DNA from: Fumia xinanensis
GTDB taxonomy: Bacteria; Bacillota; Clostridia; Oscillospirales; Ruminococcaceae
Direction: 5' to 3'
Assembly (NCBI RefSeq): GCF_014384905.1
Contig: NZ_JACRSV010000003.1
Location: 260,361 to 324,360, forward strand
Length of the DNA stretch: 64,000 bases
Numbering within the stretch: the first letter of the stretch is position 1; every line of letters begins with the position of its first letter. Shown one piece after another: positions 1-7,360 of the stretch. Position numbers and translations under genes: made by a program. Below the pieces are notes generated by a model. The model did not search any database. It saw nothing but the letters and a program-made list of their open reading frames with translations, and was not told the DNA's origin.

Positions 1-450
1 ATTTGGCTCGTCATCGCGATTATTGTAAACCACATCCTGGAGCGCACCAAGGCCGGTCGGCACCTGAAGGGGTTCGGCGGCAATAAAGAGGCGGTGCGGC
101 TCAGCGGTGTCAATGTCAACCGCGTGGAACTGTCGGCGTATATCGTGTCCGGTTTTCTCTGCGCCATCGGCGGCGTATTGATGGCTTCCCGGCTCACCCT
201 GGGTTCCAACTCGGTGGGCAACGGCTGGGAGCTGACGGCAATCGCGTCCGTCGTTATCGGCGGAGCCAGCATGACCGGCGGAGTTGGCGGGGTCGGTGGC
301 GTTATCGTCGGTACCCTCGTCATGGGACTCATCGGCAACATTATGAATCTACTGAAAGTCAGCATTTACTGGCAGCAAATCATTAAAGGCATCATCATTT
401 TGATCGCGGTATACGGAAGTTCTGTCCGCAAGAAGGAGTCCTCAAAATGA
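1..450 (+). CDS. Sugar ABC transporter permease (RbsC family), 5'-truncated by window edge
   Basis: The reading frame is open from base 1 and ends at a TGA that overlaps the next start (ATGA, 447-450). The 149 visible residues are hydrophobic and glycine-rich, with the segment VVIGGASMTGGVGG that is typical of the RbsC/AraH/XylH permease family near the last membrane spans. Such permeases form the membrane channel of ribose-type importers and pair with a two-domain ATPase, which is exactly what follows. The N-terminal half and the substrate-binding protein must lie upstream of the window. The substrate cannot be read from the sequence; a sugar or sugar acid is likely given the catabolic genes downstream. 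Confidence 0.9.
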   Translation: MWLVIAIIVNHILERTKAGRHLKGFGGNKEAVRLSGVNVNRVELSAYIVSGFLCAIGGVLMASRLTLGSNSVGNGWELTAIASVVIGGASMTGGVGGVGGVIVGTLVMGLIGNIMNLLKVSIYWQQIIKGIIILIAVYGSSVRKKESSK

Positions 451-1934
451 AATCGTTGCTTTCTATGAAGGGCATTACCAAACGGTATCCCGGCGTGGTG
501 GCGCTCAACCAGGTGGACTTGGAGCTGAAGAGCGGAGAAGTTTTGGCATTGGTGGGAGAAAACGGAGCGGGAAAAAGTACCCTTATCAAAACACTCTGCG
601 GCGTGATACGCAAAGACGAAGGCTCCATCTCTATCGAAGGGCAGGAAGTCCAGATACAGGGCCCTTTGGATGCACAAAAGGCCGGTATCCGCGCCGTGCA
701 GCAGCATTTTTCCCTGATCCCCACCATGTCGGTGGCGGAAAACCTGTTTTTCAGCGATCTCCCGCTGAAAAAAGGGCGCATTCTCGACCGGAAAAAGATG
801 AACGAAGAGGCCAAGGAACTGCTCGGGTCCCTGGGCTTTGGGGATTTGGACCCGACCCAGCTGGTCTCCGATATATCGGTGGCCAACGCCCAGCGAGTGG
901 AGGTTGCAAAGGCAATCCGGTTCACCCCAAAAATCCTGATTTTGGACGAACCTTCCGCTGTGCTGCCGGAAAACGATGTAGAAACATTGTTTGAAATTAT
1001 CCGAAAGCTGAAAGCTGACGGCGTGGGTGTCATCTACATTTCCCACCACATGGACGAGGTTTTCGAAATCGCGGATACCATCACCGTTTTGAAAGACGGG
1101 GAAAAAGTCATCGACATCGACGACGTGAACTCGGTCAACCAATTCGATTTGGTACAGTATATGGTCGGCCGGGAACTGAAGCAGATTTATCCCCCTGTTT
1201 ATACCGACATTGGGGAAACCATATTGAAAGTGGAGGGGCTCACGACAAGCCGGGTCAAAAACATTTCCTTTGAGCTCCATGAGGGGGAAGTGCTGGGCTT
1301 TGCGGGACTGGTAGGCTCTGGACGGACGGAAATCTGCCGGGCGCTTTTCGGACTCGACAAAATTCTGTCCGGGAAAATCACCCTGCGTGGCAAGCCCTAC
1401 CTTCCCAAATGCACCAAAGACGCCATCCAGGCGGGATTAGGCTTTGTGACCGAGGACCGGCATTACGACGGCCTGATCCTCGATGACAGCGTGGAGCGGA
1501 ACATCGGCTTTGTGGGACTGAATAAGCTGATTCGAAGGACTGTTATCTCCAAAAAGAAAAGCCGCGAGGCGGCGGACCGGTTTGTGGGCGATTTGAAAAT
1601 TGCTACCCCCGGCATCGAGCAGGAAGTTGTAAACTTAAGCGGCGGCAACCAGCAAAAGGTAGTTTTGGCCAAATGGCTGTTTATCGAGCCTAAAATCATT
1701 CTATTTGATGAGGGAACCCGGGGCATCGACGTCAACGCCAAGCACGAAATTTATCAGCTCATCCATCAGCTGGTCGAAAACGGTCATTCCATCATCATGG
1801 TGTCCTCTGAACTGCCGGAGGTCATGCAGATGAGCAACCGGATCATGGTCATGTACGAAGGAGAGCTGGTTTCCGAATTTGCCCACGAGGGGGCAACGGA
1901 AGAGGCAATTATGGAGAAAGCTTCCGGCATCTGA
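447..1934 (+). CDS. Sugar ABC transporter ATP-binding protein (RbsA/MglA type, two nucleotide-binding domains)
   Basis: The 495 residues match the usual length of the ribose/galactose importer ATPases. The first domain has Walker A GENGAGKS at about 37-44 and Walker B LILDEPSAVL at about 164-173. Its ABC signature is degenerate (SVANAQR). The second domain has the characteristic degenerate P-loop GLVGSGRTE at about 287-295, an intact signature LSGGNQQK at about 397-404 and FDEGTRGIDV as Walker B. This asymmetry between the two domains is normal for the family. The start overlaps the permease stop by four bases, so the two are translationally coupled. It should power uptake at the inner face of the membrane. 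Confidence 0.95.
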   Translation: MKSLLSMKGITKRYPGVVALNQVDLELKSGEVLALVGENGAGKSTLIKTLCGVIRKDEGSISIEGQEVQIQGPLDAQKAGIRAVQQHFSLIPTMSVAENLFFSDLPLKKGRILDRKKMNEEAKELLGSLGFGDLDPTQLVSDISVANAQRVEVAKAIRFTPKILILDEPSAVLPENDVETLFEIIRKLKADGVGVIYISHHMDEVFEIADTITVLKDGEKVIDIDDVNSVNQFDLVQYMVGRELKQIYPPVYTDIGETILKVEGLTTSRVKNISFELHEGEVLGFAGLVGSGRTEICRALFGLDKILSGKITLRGKPYLPKCTKDAIQAGLGFVTEDRHYDGLILDDSVERNIGFVGLNKLIRRTVISKKKSREAADRFVGDLKIATPGIEQEVVNLSGGNQQKVVLAKWLFIEPKIILFDEGTRGIDVNAKHEIYQLIHQLVENGHSIIMVSSELPEVMQMSNRIMVMYEGELVSEFAHEGATEEAIMEKASGI

Positions 1935-1969
1935 AGCTGGGGATAAATTAGAAGGATTTTTGGCGGCTA

Positions 1970-2150
1970 TAAAAAATAGTATCGTTGCGGGCATGAAATG
2001 CCCGCAAAATGCCTGATTAAACAGGCATTTGCAATCCGGGACACGGATTGCAACTATTTTTTAACAATTTGCTTTTTCAAAAGGCGAATGCCTTTTGAAG
2101 CCATCTTTGATGGATTTCCCGCATTTTATGCGGGAAAAGGAAAACAAATT
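1970..2150. repeat. Two adjacent three-hairpin modules (structured RNA or MITE-like element)
   Basis: The gap 1935-2275 holds no gene but is packed with perfect inverted repeats. Module A (1970-2063) is closed by TAAAAAATAGT (1970-1980) pairing with ACTATTTTTTA (2053-2063) and encloses three hairpins: 1985-2007 (10-bp stem, GAA loop), 2007-2030 (9 bp) and 2029-2053 (10 bp). Module B (2066-2150) is closed by AATTTG-c-TTTT pairing with AAAACAAATT (2141-2150) and encloses hairpins at 2076-2099 (10 bp, GAAT loop), 2101-2113 (5 bp) and 2115-2137 (10 bp, TTT loop). A further bulged hairpin lies at 2177-2198. The stems are seen directly; whether this is RNA, a mobile repeat or a processing region is inference. 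Confidence 0.7.
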
Positions 2151-2275
2151 ATAAAAGCTGCCGTTTGTCCATAGAGATTGGAGAGGATTCCTCCCAATTT
2201 GAGCGTAAATGCGCGAAACAAGGCCGCTTCCCCACGCCCGCGGCGCAGGAGCGGTGAAAGGAATGGTGAGGATTA

Positions 2276-3643
2276 ATGGAACTGAAAGAAAAAATCCAGC
2301 AAAACGTCAATACCTGTTCGGCTCCCTCTGCACTTAAAATTACCGACATTCGGTTTACCGACATCGAAGGAGGTCCCTTTGAGAATTCACTCATTAAAGT
2401 CTACACAAACCAGGGGATCGTGGGATTCGGCGAGGTGCGGGATTTCGCCTGCAAGCAATATGCCCTGATGCTCAAAAGCCGTCTCATCAACGAAAACCCC
2501 TGCGATGTGGACCGGCTGTTCCACCGGATTAAGCAGTTCGGCTACCACGGACGGCAGGGCGGCGGAGTCAGCGGCATCGAAGTGGCCCTTTGGGACATCG
2601 TAGGGAAAGCCTATTCGGTGCCGGTATATCAGCTCATTGGCGGGAAATATCGGGATACCGTGACCGTTTACTGCGACACCGACGTGTATGGAAAACACGA
2701 CGGCAAGGCCATGGGAGCCGCTCTCAAAAAGAGGATGGAAAAGGGCTTTAAATTCCTCAAAATGGACGTGGGTATCGACCTGTTGTTGGACGAGCCGGGC
2801 ACCCTCTGCGCACCAGCCTGGATATTAGATGCCATGCGGGAAGATGCGGACATGCCCGTCTTCAAACGGGGTGGCCACACCACGGAGGAAAACCTCAAAG
2901 AAAAAGCAATCTACGACCTTTATAACATCGAGCATCCCTTTACCGGAATCCACATCACCGAAAAGGGACTGGATTTCTTGGAGCAGTATGTGGCGGACGC
3001 CCGGTCGGTTGTGGGCTATGATGTGCCCATCAGCATTGACCACTTCGGCCATATCGGGGCGGAGGACTGCATCCGGCTGCTGCGGCGGCTGGAAAAGTAC
3101 AACATCGCCTGGGCAGAGGATCTGCTCCCCTGGCAGTATACAAAGCAGTGGCAGAGAATTGCCGCCGCGACCACCGTTCCCCTCTGCACCGGCGAGGACA
3201 CCTACGGAAAAGAAGCCTTCCGGGAGATCGTCTCCTCCGGCGCCTTTTCGGTGATCCACCCGGATATCCTGACGGCGGGGGGAATCCTCGAGACCAAGAA
3301 AATCGGCGAAATAGCCGAAGAACACGGCGTCGCCATGGCAATCCACAACGCGGAAAGCCCCGTGGCGTTTTTGGCGGCGGTCCACACCGCTGCGGCCACT
3401 CGGAATTTCTTGGCGCTGGAGCACCACTCCAACGACATCCCCTGGTGGAACGACATAGTCATCGGCTGCGATAAGCCCATTATTGCGGACGGGCAGGCCA
3501 AAGTTCCCACCGCGCCGGGCCTTGGCATCACCGACATCAACGACGAGGCGCTGAAAGAGCATATGCATTCCAAAGTCAAGGGGCTTTGGGAAGACACCAG
3601 CGACTGGGATTATATTTGGTCCCACGACCGGCTGTGGAGCTGA
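2276..3643 (+). CDS. Mandelate racemase/muconate lactonizing enzyme family protein (enolase superfamily, probable sugar-acid dehydratase)
   Basis: The 455-residue protein has the two-part enolase-superfamily layout. An N-terminal capping domain (about 20-135) is followed by a TIM barrel. Three metal ligands are visible: D255 (SIDHFG), E281 (WAED) and E307 (TGED). Candidate acid/base residues are K162/D164 on strand 2 (FLKMD) and H357 in AIHNAESP. Members with this His at the end of the barrel include galactonate, rhamnonate and related acid-sugar dehydratases; the exact substrate is not readable. The start is preceded by a GGTGAGG-type ribosome binding site. The next gene (SDR) begins 19 bases after the stop, supporting a shared catabolic pathway. 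Confidence 0.88.
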   Translation: MELKEKIQQNVNTCSAPSALKITDIRFTDIEGGPFENSLIKVYTNQGIVGFGEVRDFACKQYALMLKSRLINENPCDVDRLFHRIKQFGYHGRQGGGVSGIEVALWDIVGKAYSVPVYQLIGGKYRDTVTVYCDTDVYGKHDGKAMGAALKKRMEKGFKFLKMDVGIDLLLDEPGTLCAPAWILDAMREDADMPVFKRGGHTTEENLKEKAIYDLYNIEHPFTGIHITEKGLDFLEQYVADARSVVGYDVPISIDHFGHIGAEDCIRLLRRLEKYNIAWAEDLLPWQYTKQWQRIAAATTVPLCTGEDTYGKEAFREIVSSGAFSVIHPDILTAGGILETKKIGEIAEEHGVAMAIHNAESPVAFLAAVHTAAATRNFLALEHHSNDIPWWNDIVIGCDKPIIADGQAKVPTAPGLGITDINDEALKEHMHSKVKGLWEDTSDWDYIWSHDRLWS

Positions 3644-3662
3644 CGAAAGGAGCGAAGGAAGG

Positions 3663-4436
3663 ATGCTAAAGGGAAAAACGACGGTCATCATCGGCGGAAC
3701 CACCGGAATCGGTGCCTCCACGGTGCGGCTGTTTGCGGAAAACCGGGCAAACGTCGTGTTTGCCGGGCGGAAAAAGGCGGAAGGAGATGCGCTCGAGAAG
3801 GAATGCACCGAAAAATACCCGGAAGCCTGCGTCCGCTTTTACCAGATGGATGTGAGCGTGGAAGAAGAAGTCAAGGCCATGGCCGCATACGTGGAAAAAG
3901 AGTTCGGCGGCTGCGACGTGCTCTTCAACAACGCCGGCATCCACCTTGCGGGAAGGATTTTGGAGACCCCGCCGGCAGATTTTGACAAAATCATGTCCAT
4001 CGACTGCCGCGGGGTATACTTAGCCTGCTACTACTTCATGCCCATGATGCTGAAAAAGCAGTATGGAACCATTATCAATATGTCGTCAGTGTCGGGCATC
4101 TGCGCGGACTACTCCATGGCGGCCTATAACACCGCCAAGGGCGCTGTGACAAACCTCACCCGGGCCATCGCCATCGACTACGCCGATCAGGGTATCCGCT
4201 GCAACGCTATCTGTCCCGGTGCGGTCCGGACAGAAATGCTGGAGTACACCTTCCGGAAAATCGACTACGCCGAGCGGGTCAACCGGGAAGCTTACCCCAC
4301 CCACACCTTTGCCACGCCGGAGGAGATCGCCGAAGTGGCCCTGTTCCTGGCGGCACGAAAGGTGGATTTTCTAAACGGTGTAAACCTGCCGGTAGACGGC
4401 GGAATCACCTGTCACACCGGACAGCCTCATTATTAG
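3663..4436 (+). CDS. SDR family NAD(P)-dependent oxidoreductase
   Basis: This is a classical short-chain dehydrogenase of 257 residues. The cofactor loop is GGTTGIG at 11-17, NNAG is at 90-93, the catalytic serine lies in NMSSVSG (about S142), and Y155/K159 form the YxxxK pair. The C-terminal sequence (VNLPVDGGITC) is of the usual family type. It likely oxidises or reduces a sugar, sugar acid or keto acid made in the same operon. It sits between the enolase-superfamily enzyme and the cyclase-family protein with short spacers (19 and 12 bases), so co-transcription is likely. Substrate and coenzyme choice are not established by the sequence. Confidence 0.92.
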   Translation: MLKGKTTVIIGGTTGIGASTVRLFAENRANVVFAGRKKAEGDALEKECTEKYPEACVRFYQMDVSVEEEVKAMAAYVEKEFGGCDVLFNNAGIHLAGRILETPPADFDKIMSIDCRGVYLACYYFMPMMLKKQYGTIINMSSVSGICADYSMAAYNTAKGAVTNLTRAIAIDYADQGIRCNAICPGAVRTEMLEYTFRKIDYAERVNREAYPTHTFATPEEIAEVALFLAARKVDFLNGVNLPVDGGITCHTGQPHY

Positions 4437-4448
4437 GGGTGAACGTTT

Positions 4449-5135
4449 ATGCTGTATGAGTTATCGCTTCCCCTGTCGCCCGATGTGGTGCGGTACGACG
4501 ACGCTACTCCCAAGCCGCAGTTTCAACCGTTTACCAGCATCGGTTCCGGCGATAGTAACAATCAGACAGTGATTACGCTTTTCACCCACGGCGGTTCCCA
4601 CGTAGACGCTCCCTACCACTTCTGTGAGGGTGGAGACACGATTGATCAACTAAATATTGGGGCTTTCATCTTTTCCAAGGCTCTATTGGTGAATGTGCAG
4701 TCCCAGCGGGGTGGGCGAATCGGTGTGGAACAGCTGAAAGGGCAGGAAGGCATCGAAAACGCTGACCTTTTGATGTTGCATATGGGATACTCCCAGTTTT
4801 GGCAGAATGAGGCGGTTTATCGGGACGATTTCCCCGCTTTGACCTTGGAAGCGGCCCGGTATCTCCGGGAACAACTGCCGAATCTAAAGGCCATTGCATT
4901 GGACACCCTCAGCGTAGACGGAACCGACGGATTTTCCACCGGTTTTGCAAATCATCACGCGCTTTTGGATATGCGGGAGGACGGTATCCGGCCTTTGCTC
5001 ATCTATGAGTGCATGGACTTTACCCCTATTTTGGGGCTAAAAGATTATTGCAAAGTCTATGGAATCCCACTGCGGCTGAAGGGCCTGGACGCTTCTCCTG
5101 TTACCATGGTGGCAGAATTAATTAATACTCCCTGA
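4449..5135 (+). CDS. Cyclase family protein (kynurenine-formamidase-like metal hydrolase)
   Basis: The 228-residue protein carries the family's metal-binding signature HGGSHVDAPYH at 47-57 (family pattern HxGTHxDxPxH). Family members hydrolyse amide or lactone bonds; a lactonase role would fit a sugar-acid pathway, but that is inference. It is the last gene of the cluster. Two strong terminators follow, at 5155-5206 and 5231-5266. Confidence 0.85.
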   Translation: MLYELSLPLSPDVVRYDDATPKPQFQPFTSIGSGDSNNQTVITLFTHGGSHVDAPYHFCEGGDTIDQLNIGAFIFSKALLVNVQSQRGGRIGVEQLKGQEGIENADLLMLHMGYSQFWQNEAVYRDDFPALTLEAARYLREQLPNLKAIALDTLSVDGTDGFSTGFANHHALLDMREDGIRPLLIYECMDFTPILGLKDYCKVYGIPLRLKGLDASPVTMVAELINTP

Positions 5136-5154
5136 TAAAACAGTGCTTATACCG

Positions 5155-5206
5155 CAAAAGGGAAAGCCTTGAGAGCATAATAATCCCCCTAAGGCTTTCC
5201 TTTTTG
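5155..5206 (+). terminator. Rho-independent terminator of the catabolic operon
   Basis: The arms GGAAAGCCTT (5161-5170) and AAGGCTTTCC (5191-5200) pair perfectly and extend outward through A/T pairs to about 16 bp. A run of T follows from 5201. It lies 20 bases after the stop of the cyclase-family gene. Confidence 0.85.
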
Positions 5207-5230
5207 TATTTTTATTAAATTTTAAACTGT

Positions 5231-5266
5231 AAAAAGCCTTAGCTGATGGAATAGCTAAGGCTTTTT
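5231..5266 (-). terminator. Terminator downstream of the mreB-type gene (could act on both strands)
   Basis: A perfect 14-bp stem (5231-5244 with 5253-5266) surrounds an 8-base loop, with T-rich sequence on either strand's 3' side. It lies immediately after the stop of the minus-strand gene and also faces the converging plus-strand operon. Confidence 0.85.
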
Positions 5267-5268
5267 TA

Positions 5269-6285
5269 TTAGTGGATATAGGTAGAAGCGCGTGTAAACC
5301 CTTCCTTTAAGTCGTCCAGCATGTCAAAACACTTACCGGTACCGATGCCCACACAGTCCCGAGGGTTTTCCGCGATGCGGACACTGACGCCGGTGTTTTC
5401 CTCAATTAGCTTATCCAATCCTTTGAGCTGTGAGGTTCCTCCGGTCATAGTGATGCCGTTTTCGAAAATATCACCGGTCAGTTCCGGTGGTGTGCGTTCC
5501 AAAACATTGCGGACCCCCATGACGATTTCCGCCGCAAAGGGGCGTAGGATTTCAAACAGTTCCATCTGGTTTATGGTAATCTGCTCCGGATACCCGGTCA
5601 CAAGGTTCCGGCCTTTTACAGTGGTAGTGACTTCCGCGGTAGGCTCAAAGACACAGCCAATTTCTTTTTTGATTCGTTCAGCCACGCTAGTGCCGATAGC
5701 CAGTTTGTACTCGCTTTGCAGGTACTTGACAATGGCTTCGTCAAAGCTGTTGCCGGCCACCCGCATGGAATACGAGGCGACGATTCCTCCAAGGGCGATA
5801 ACCGCTACATCGGTGGTACCACCACCGGAGTCGACCATCATCTGGCCGTTGGGCTTTGCAATGTCGAGCCCTGCGCCGATGGCGGCAGCAATGGGCTCGT
5901 CCACGAGATACACCTTGCGTGCGCCTGCACTCATTGCAGCCTCCACGACGGCCCTGGCCTCCACATCGGTTATCGCTGACGGAATGCAGATGGCGATACG
6001 CGGCTTGATGAGAAAACTTTTGGAAACTTTTTTTACAAATTCTTTAATTAAGTACTCGGTAAAAAGATGATTGGATATGACGCCATCACGGATGGGACAT
6101 TCGGTGCGGATATAGGCGGGGGTCCTTCCCAACATCCTCAAAGCTTCATGTCCTACGGCGACCACTTTTTCTGTTTTTGTATGATAAGCGACGACGCTGG
6201 GTTCTTCCAGTACAATACCTTTGCCATACCGGTAAATAATAATTTTTGTGGTACCCAGATCGATGCCCAAATCTACACCTGCCAT
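5269..6285 (-). CDS. mreB: MreB/Mbl-family cell-shape actin homologue
   Basis: The 338 residues have the actin-like ATPase landmarks: phosphate-1 loop GIDLGTTK near the N terminus, phosphate-2 segment VDSGGGTTDVAV, and the adenosine motif TGGTSQLKGLD near residue 290. Length and composition match MreB/Mbl/MreBH. These form membrane-associated filaments that organise peptidoglycan synthesis. It is a stand-alone copy, not next to mreC/mreD, which favours an Mbl- or MreBH-like paralogue over the mreBCD copy. The start has a strong AAGGAGG site 8 bases upstream. The 355-base leader holds a candidate 6S RNA. Confidence 0.85.
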   Translation of the reverse strand: MAGVDLGIDLGTTKIIIYRYGKGIVLEEPSVVAYHTKTEKVVAVGHEALRMLGRTPAYIRTECPIRDGVISNHLFTEYLIKEFVKKVSKSFLIKPRIAICIPSAITDVEARAVVEAAMSAGARKVYLVDEPIAAAIGAGLDIAKPNGQMMVDSGGGTTDVAVIALGGIVASYSMRVAGNSFDEAIVKYLQSEYKLAIGTSVAERIKKEIGCVFEPTAEVTTTVKGRNLVTGYPEQITINQMELFEILRPFAAEIVMGVRNVLERTPPELTGDIFENGITMTGGTSQLKGLDKLIEENTGVSVRIAENPRDCVGIGTGKCFDMLDDLKEGFTRASTYIH

Positions 6286-6349
6286 GGATGAGCCTCCTTA
6301 CTTTTCTGTTATTTTACTGCGATTTCCGTGCGGATTTTGTCGTTATACA

Positions 6350-6515
6350 AAGGTGTGTTTCAAATCACGCAGCGGAGTAGGTGGTTGTGTCTTTTAAGAC
6401 AGCCGCCCTGTGAAATCAATCCTCTATGGCGGCAGACAGCCTGCTGGATGGAGGCTTATCTGTGATACTTGCACTAATCCTGCGTTGGCAGGATAACGGG
6501 GACTTTAGATGCTTC
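6350..6515 (-). ncRNA. ssrS: Candidate 6S RNA (SsrS)
   Basis: The gap between comF and mreB (6286-6640) has no convincing reading frame but folds, on the minus strand, like a 6S RNA. A long imperfect outer duplex brings ACGCAG (6480-6485) against CUGCGU (6367-6372) and continues as GA-UAG-UG against CA-CUA-UC. An apical stem pairs 6448-6454 with 6421-6427. Between them is a large open region with a small hairpin on its 3' side (GTCTT/AAGAC, 6389-6400). A rod with a central bubble of this kind is the hallmark of 6S RNA, which binds the housekeeping RNA polymerase. The ends are approximate and the identification is inference from fold and position. Confidence 0.4.
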
Positions 6516-6639
6516 GCAAATTTTTTTGGAATTTGGAGGCGGATTTACGCGCCGTGGTTCTGCTTTTGCACAACTGAATGATGAAATGCCGCATACTACG
6601 GTCAAAGGTTTTCTGTGAAAGCCTTCGTTGATTGTGTTT

Positions 6640-6669
6640 ATTATACCATGTTTTCTGAGTGGATTTCAA
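6640..6669 (-). promoter_or_regulatory. Promoter for the RNA/mreB region, inside the end of comF
   Basis: On the minus strand, TTGAAA (6664-6669) and TATAAT (6640-6645) are separated by 18 bases. Transcription would start near 6633, giving a leader of about 350 bases before mreB that contains the candidate 6S RNA. Confidence 0.65.
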
Positions 6670-7360
6670 GCTCTTCTGTTGTAGCGACTACAACGGCGCT
6701 GATATCGGTGATTCCAACAGCTCTCAGCGTTTTGGCCGCTTCCTGCAAAGTGGCGCCGGTGGTGATGACATCATCACAGAGAAGAACAGACTTTCCTTTT
6801 AAAATTTCTGGATTTTTAACAGTAAAGGCGTCTTTTAAGTTTGTTTTTCGTTCTTCAGCGTTGAGGCGATGCTGTTTTTCGGTTTGATGAATTTTAATCA
6901 GGCGGTTCTTTTCAACGGGGATATCCAATACTTCCCCAATAAACCGTGCCATCAATTCCGACTGGCTATAGCCTCGCTTTCGAATATCACGTTTGGTCAT
7001 AGGGATTGGGAGAATGCAGTCAAAGTGCTGGTGCTTATTTTCTCTACGGATATATTGGGCCAAAAGTCCGCCCAATGGCCGGGAATAACCCCGTTTATTA
7101 TAAAATTTAAGGCTTTTAACGGCGTTGGCGACAAGCCCATCATAGAAAAAAGGAACGTAGAGCCGCTTTAAAAAGGGATCATTTGAGCAAATGCAGTTCT
7201 TTTTTCCACAGGTGGGGCAAAGGGTATCGGCGGGGACCCAGGGAAGCTCTTGCTCGCACTCTTCACAGTACGTCCGGTGAATTTCCATGGGGTGACCGCA
7301 GAAGGGGCAGTGCTTTGGAAATAAAATAGAGATCAGGTATTCTTTTTTGCTAACTTCCAT
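6641..7360 (-). CDS. comF: ComF family protein (amidophosphoribosyltransferase-like)
   Basis: The 239-residue protein starts with a zinc-ribbon region with cysteine pairs (C18/C21, C32/C35, C48/C51). A phosphoribosyltransferase fold follows, ending in the PRPP loop VLLCDDVITTGATL. This is the ComF/GntX architecture; ComF takes part in DNA uptake for natural transformation and acts with helicases on single-stranded DNA. The start overlaps the end of the upstream recD2 gene by 11 bases, so the two are coupled. No dedicated competence genes are in the window. Confidence 0.88.
   Translation of the reverse strand: MEVSKKEYLISILFPKHCPFCGHPMEIHRTYCEECEQELPWVPADTLCPTCGKKNCICSNDPFLKRLYVPFFYDGLVANAVKSLKFYNKRGYSRPLGGLLAQYIRRENKHQHFDCILPIPMTKRDIRKRGYSQSELMARFIGEVLDIPVEKNRLIKIHQTEKQHRLNAEERKTNLKDAFTVKNPEILKGKSVLLCDDVITTGATLQEAAKTLRAVGITDISAVVVATTEELEIHSENMV

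Noticed and set aside
1985..2137. Hairpin cluster as a CRISPR array
   Set aside because: The hairpins differ in sequence and there are no regularly spaced direct repeats or spacers; no cas genes nearby.
3030..3474. Long overlapping frames on both strands inside the dehydratase gene, and similar ones in recD2, pyrG and the Rieske oxidoreductase
   Set aside because: GC-rich codon bias opens shadow frames; their products are arginine- or proline-rich with no domain, and the main gene explains the DNA.
6570..6606. TTGACC on the minus strand as a second promoter for the candidate 6S RNA
   Set aside because: No acceptable -10 hexamer at 16-18 bases; the upstream TTGAAA/TATAAT pair is much better.
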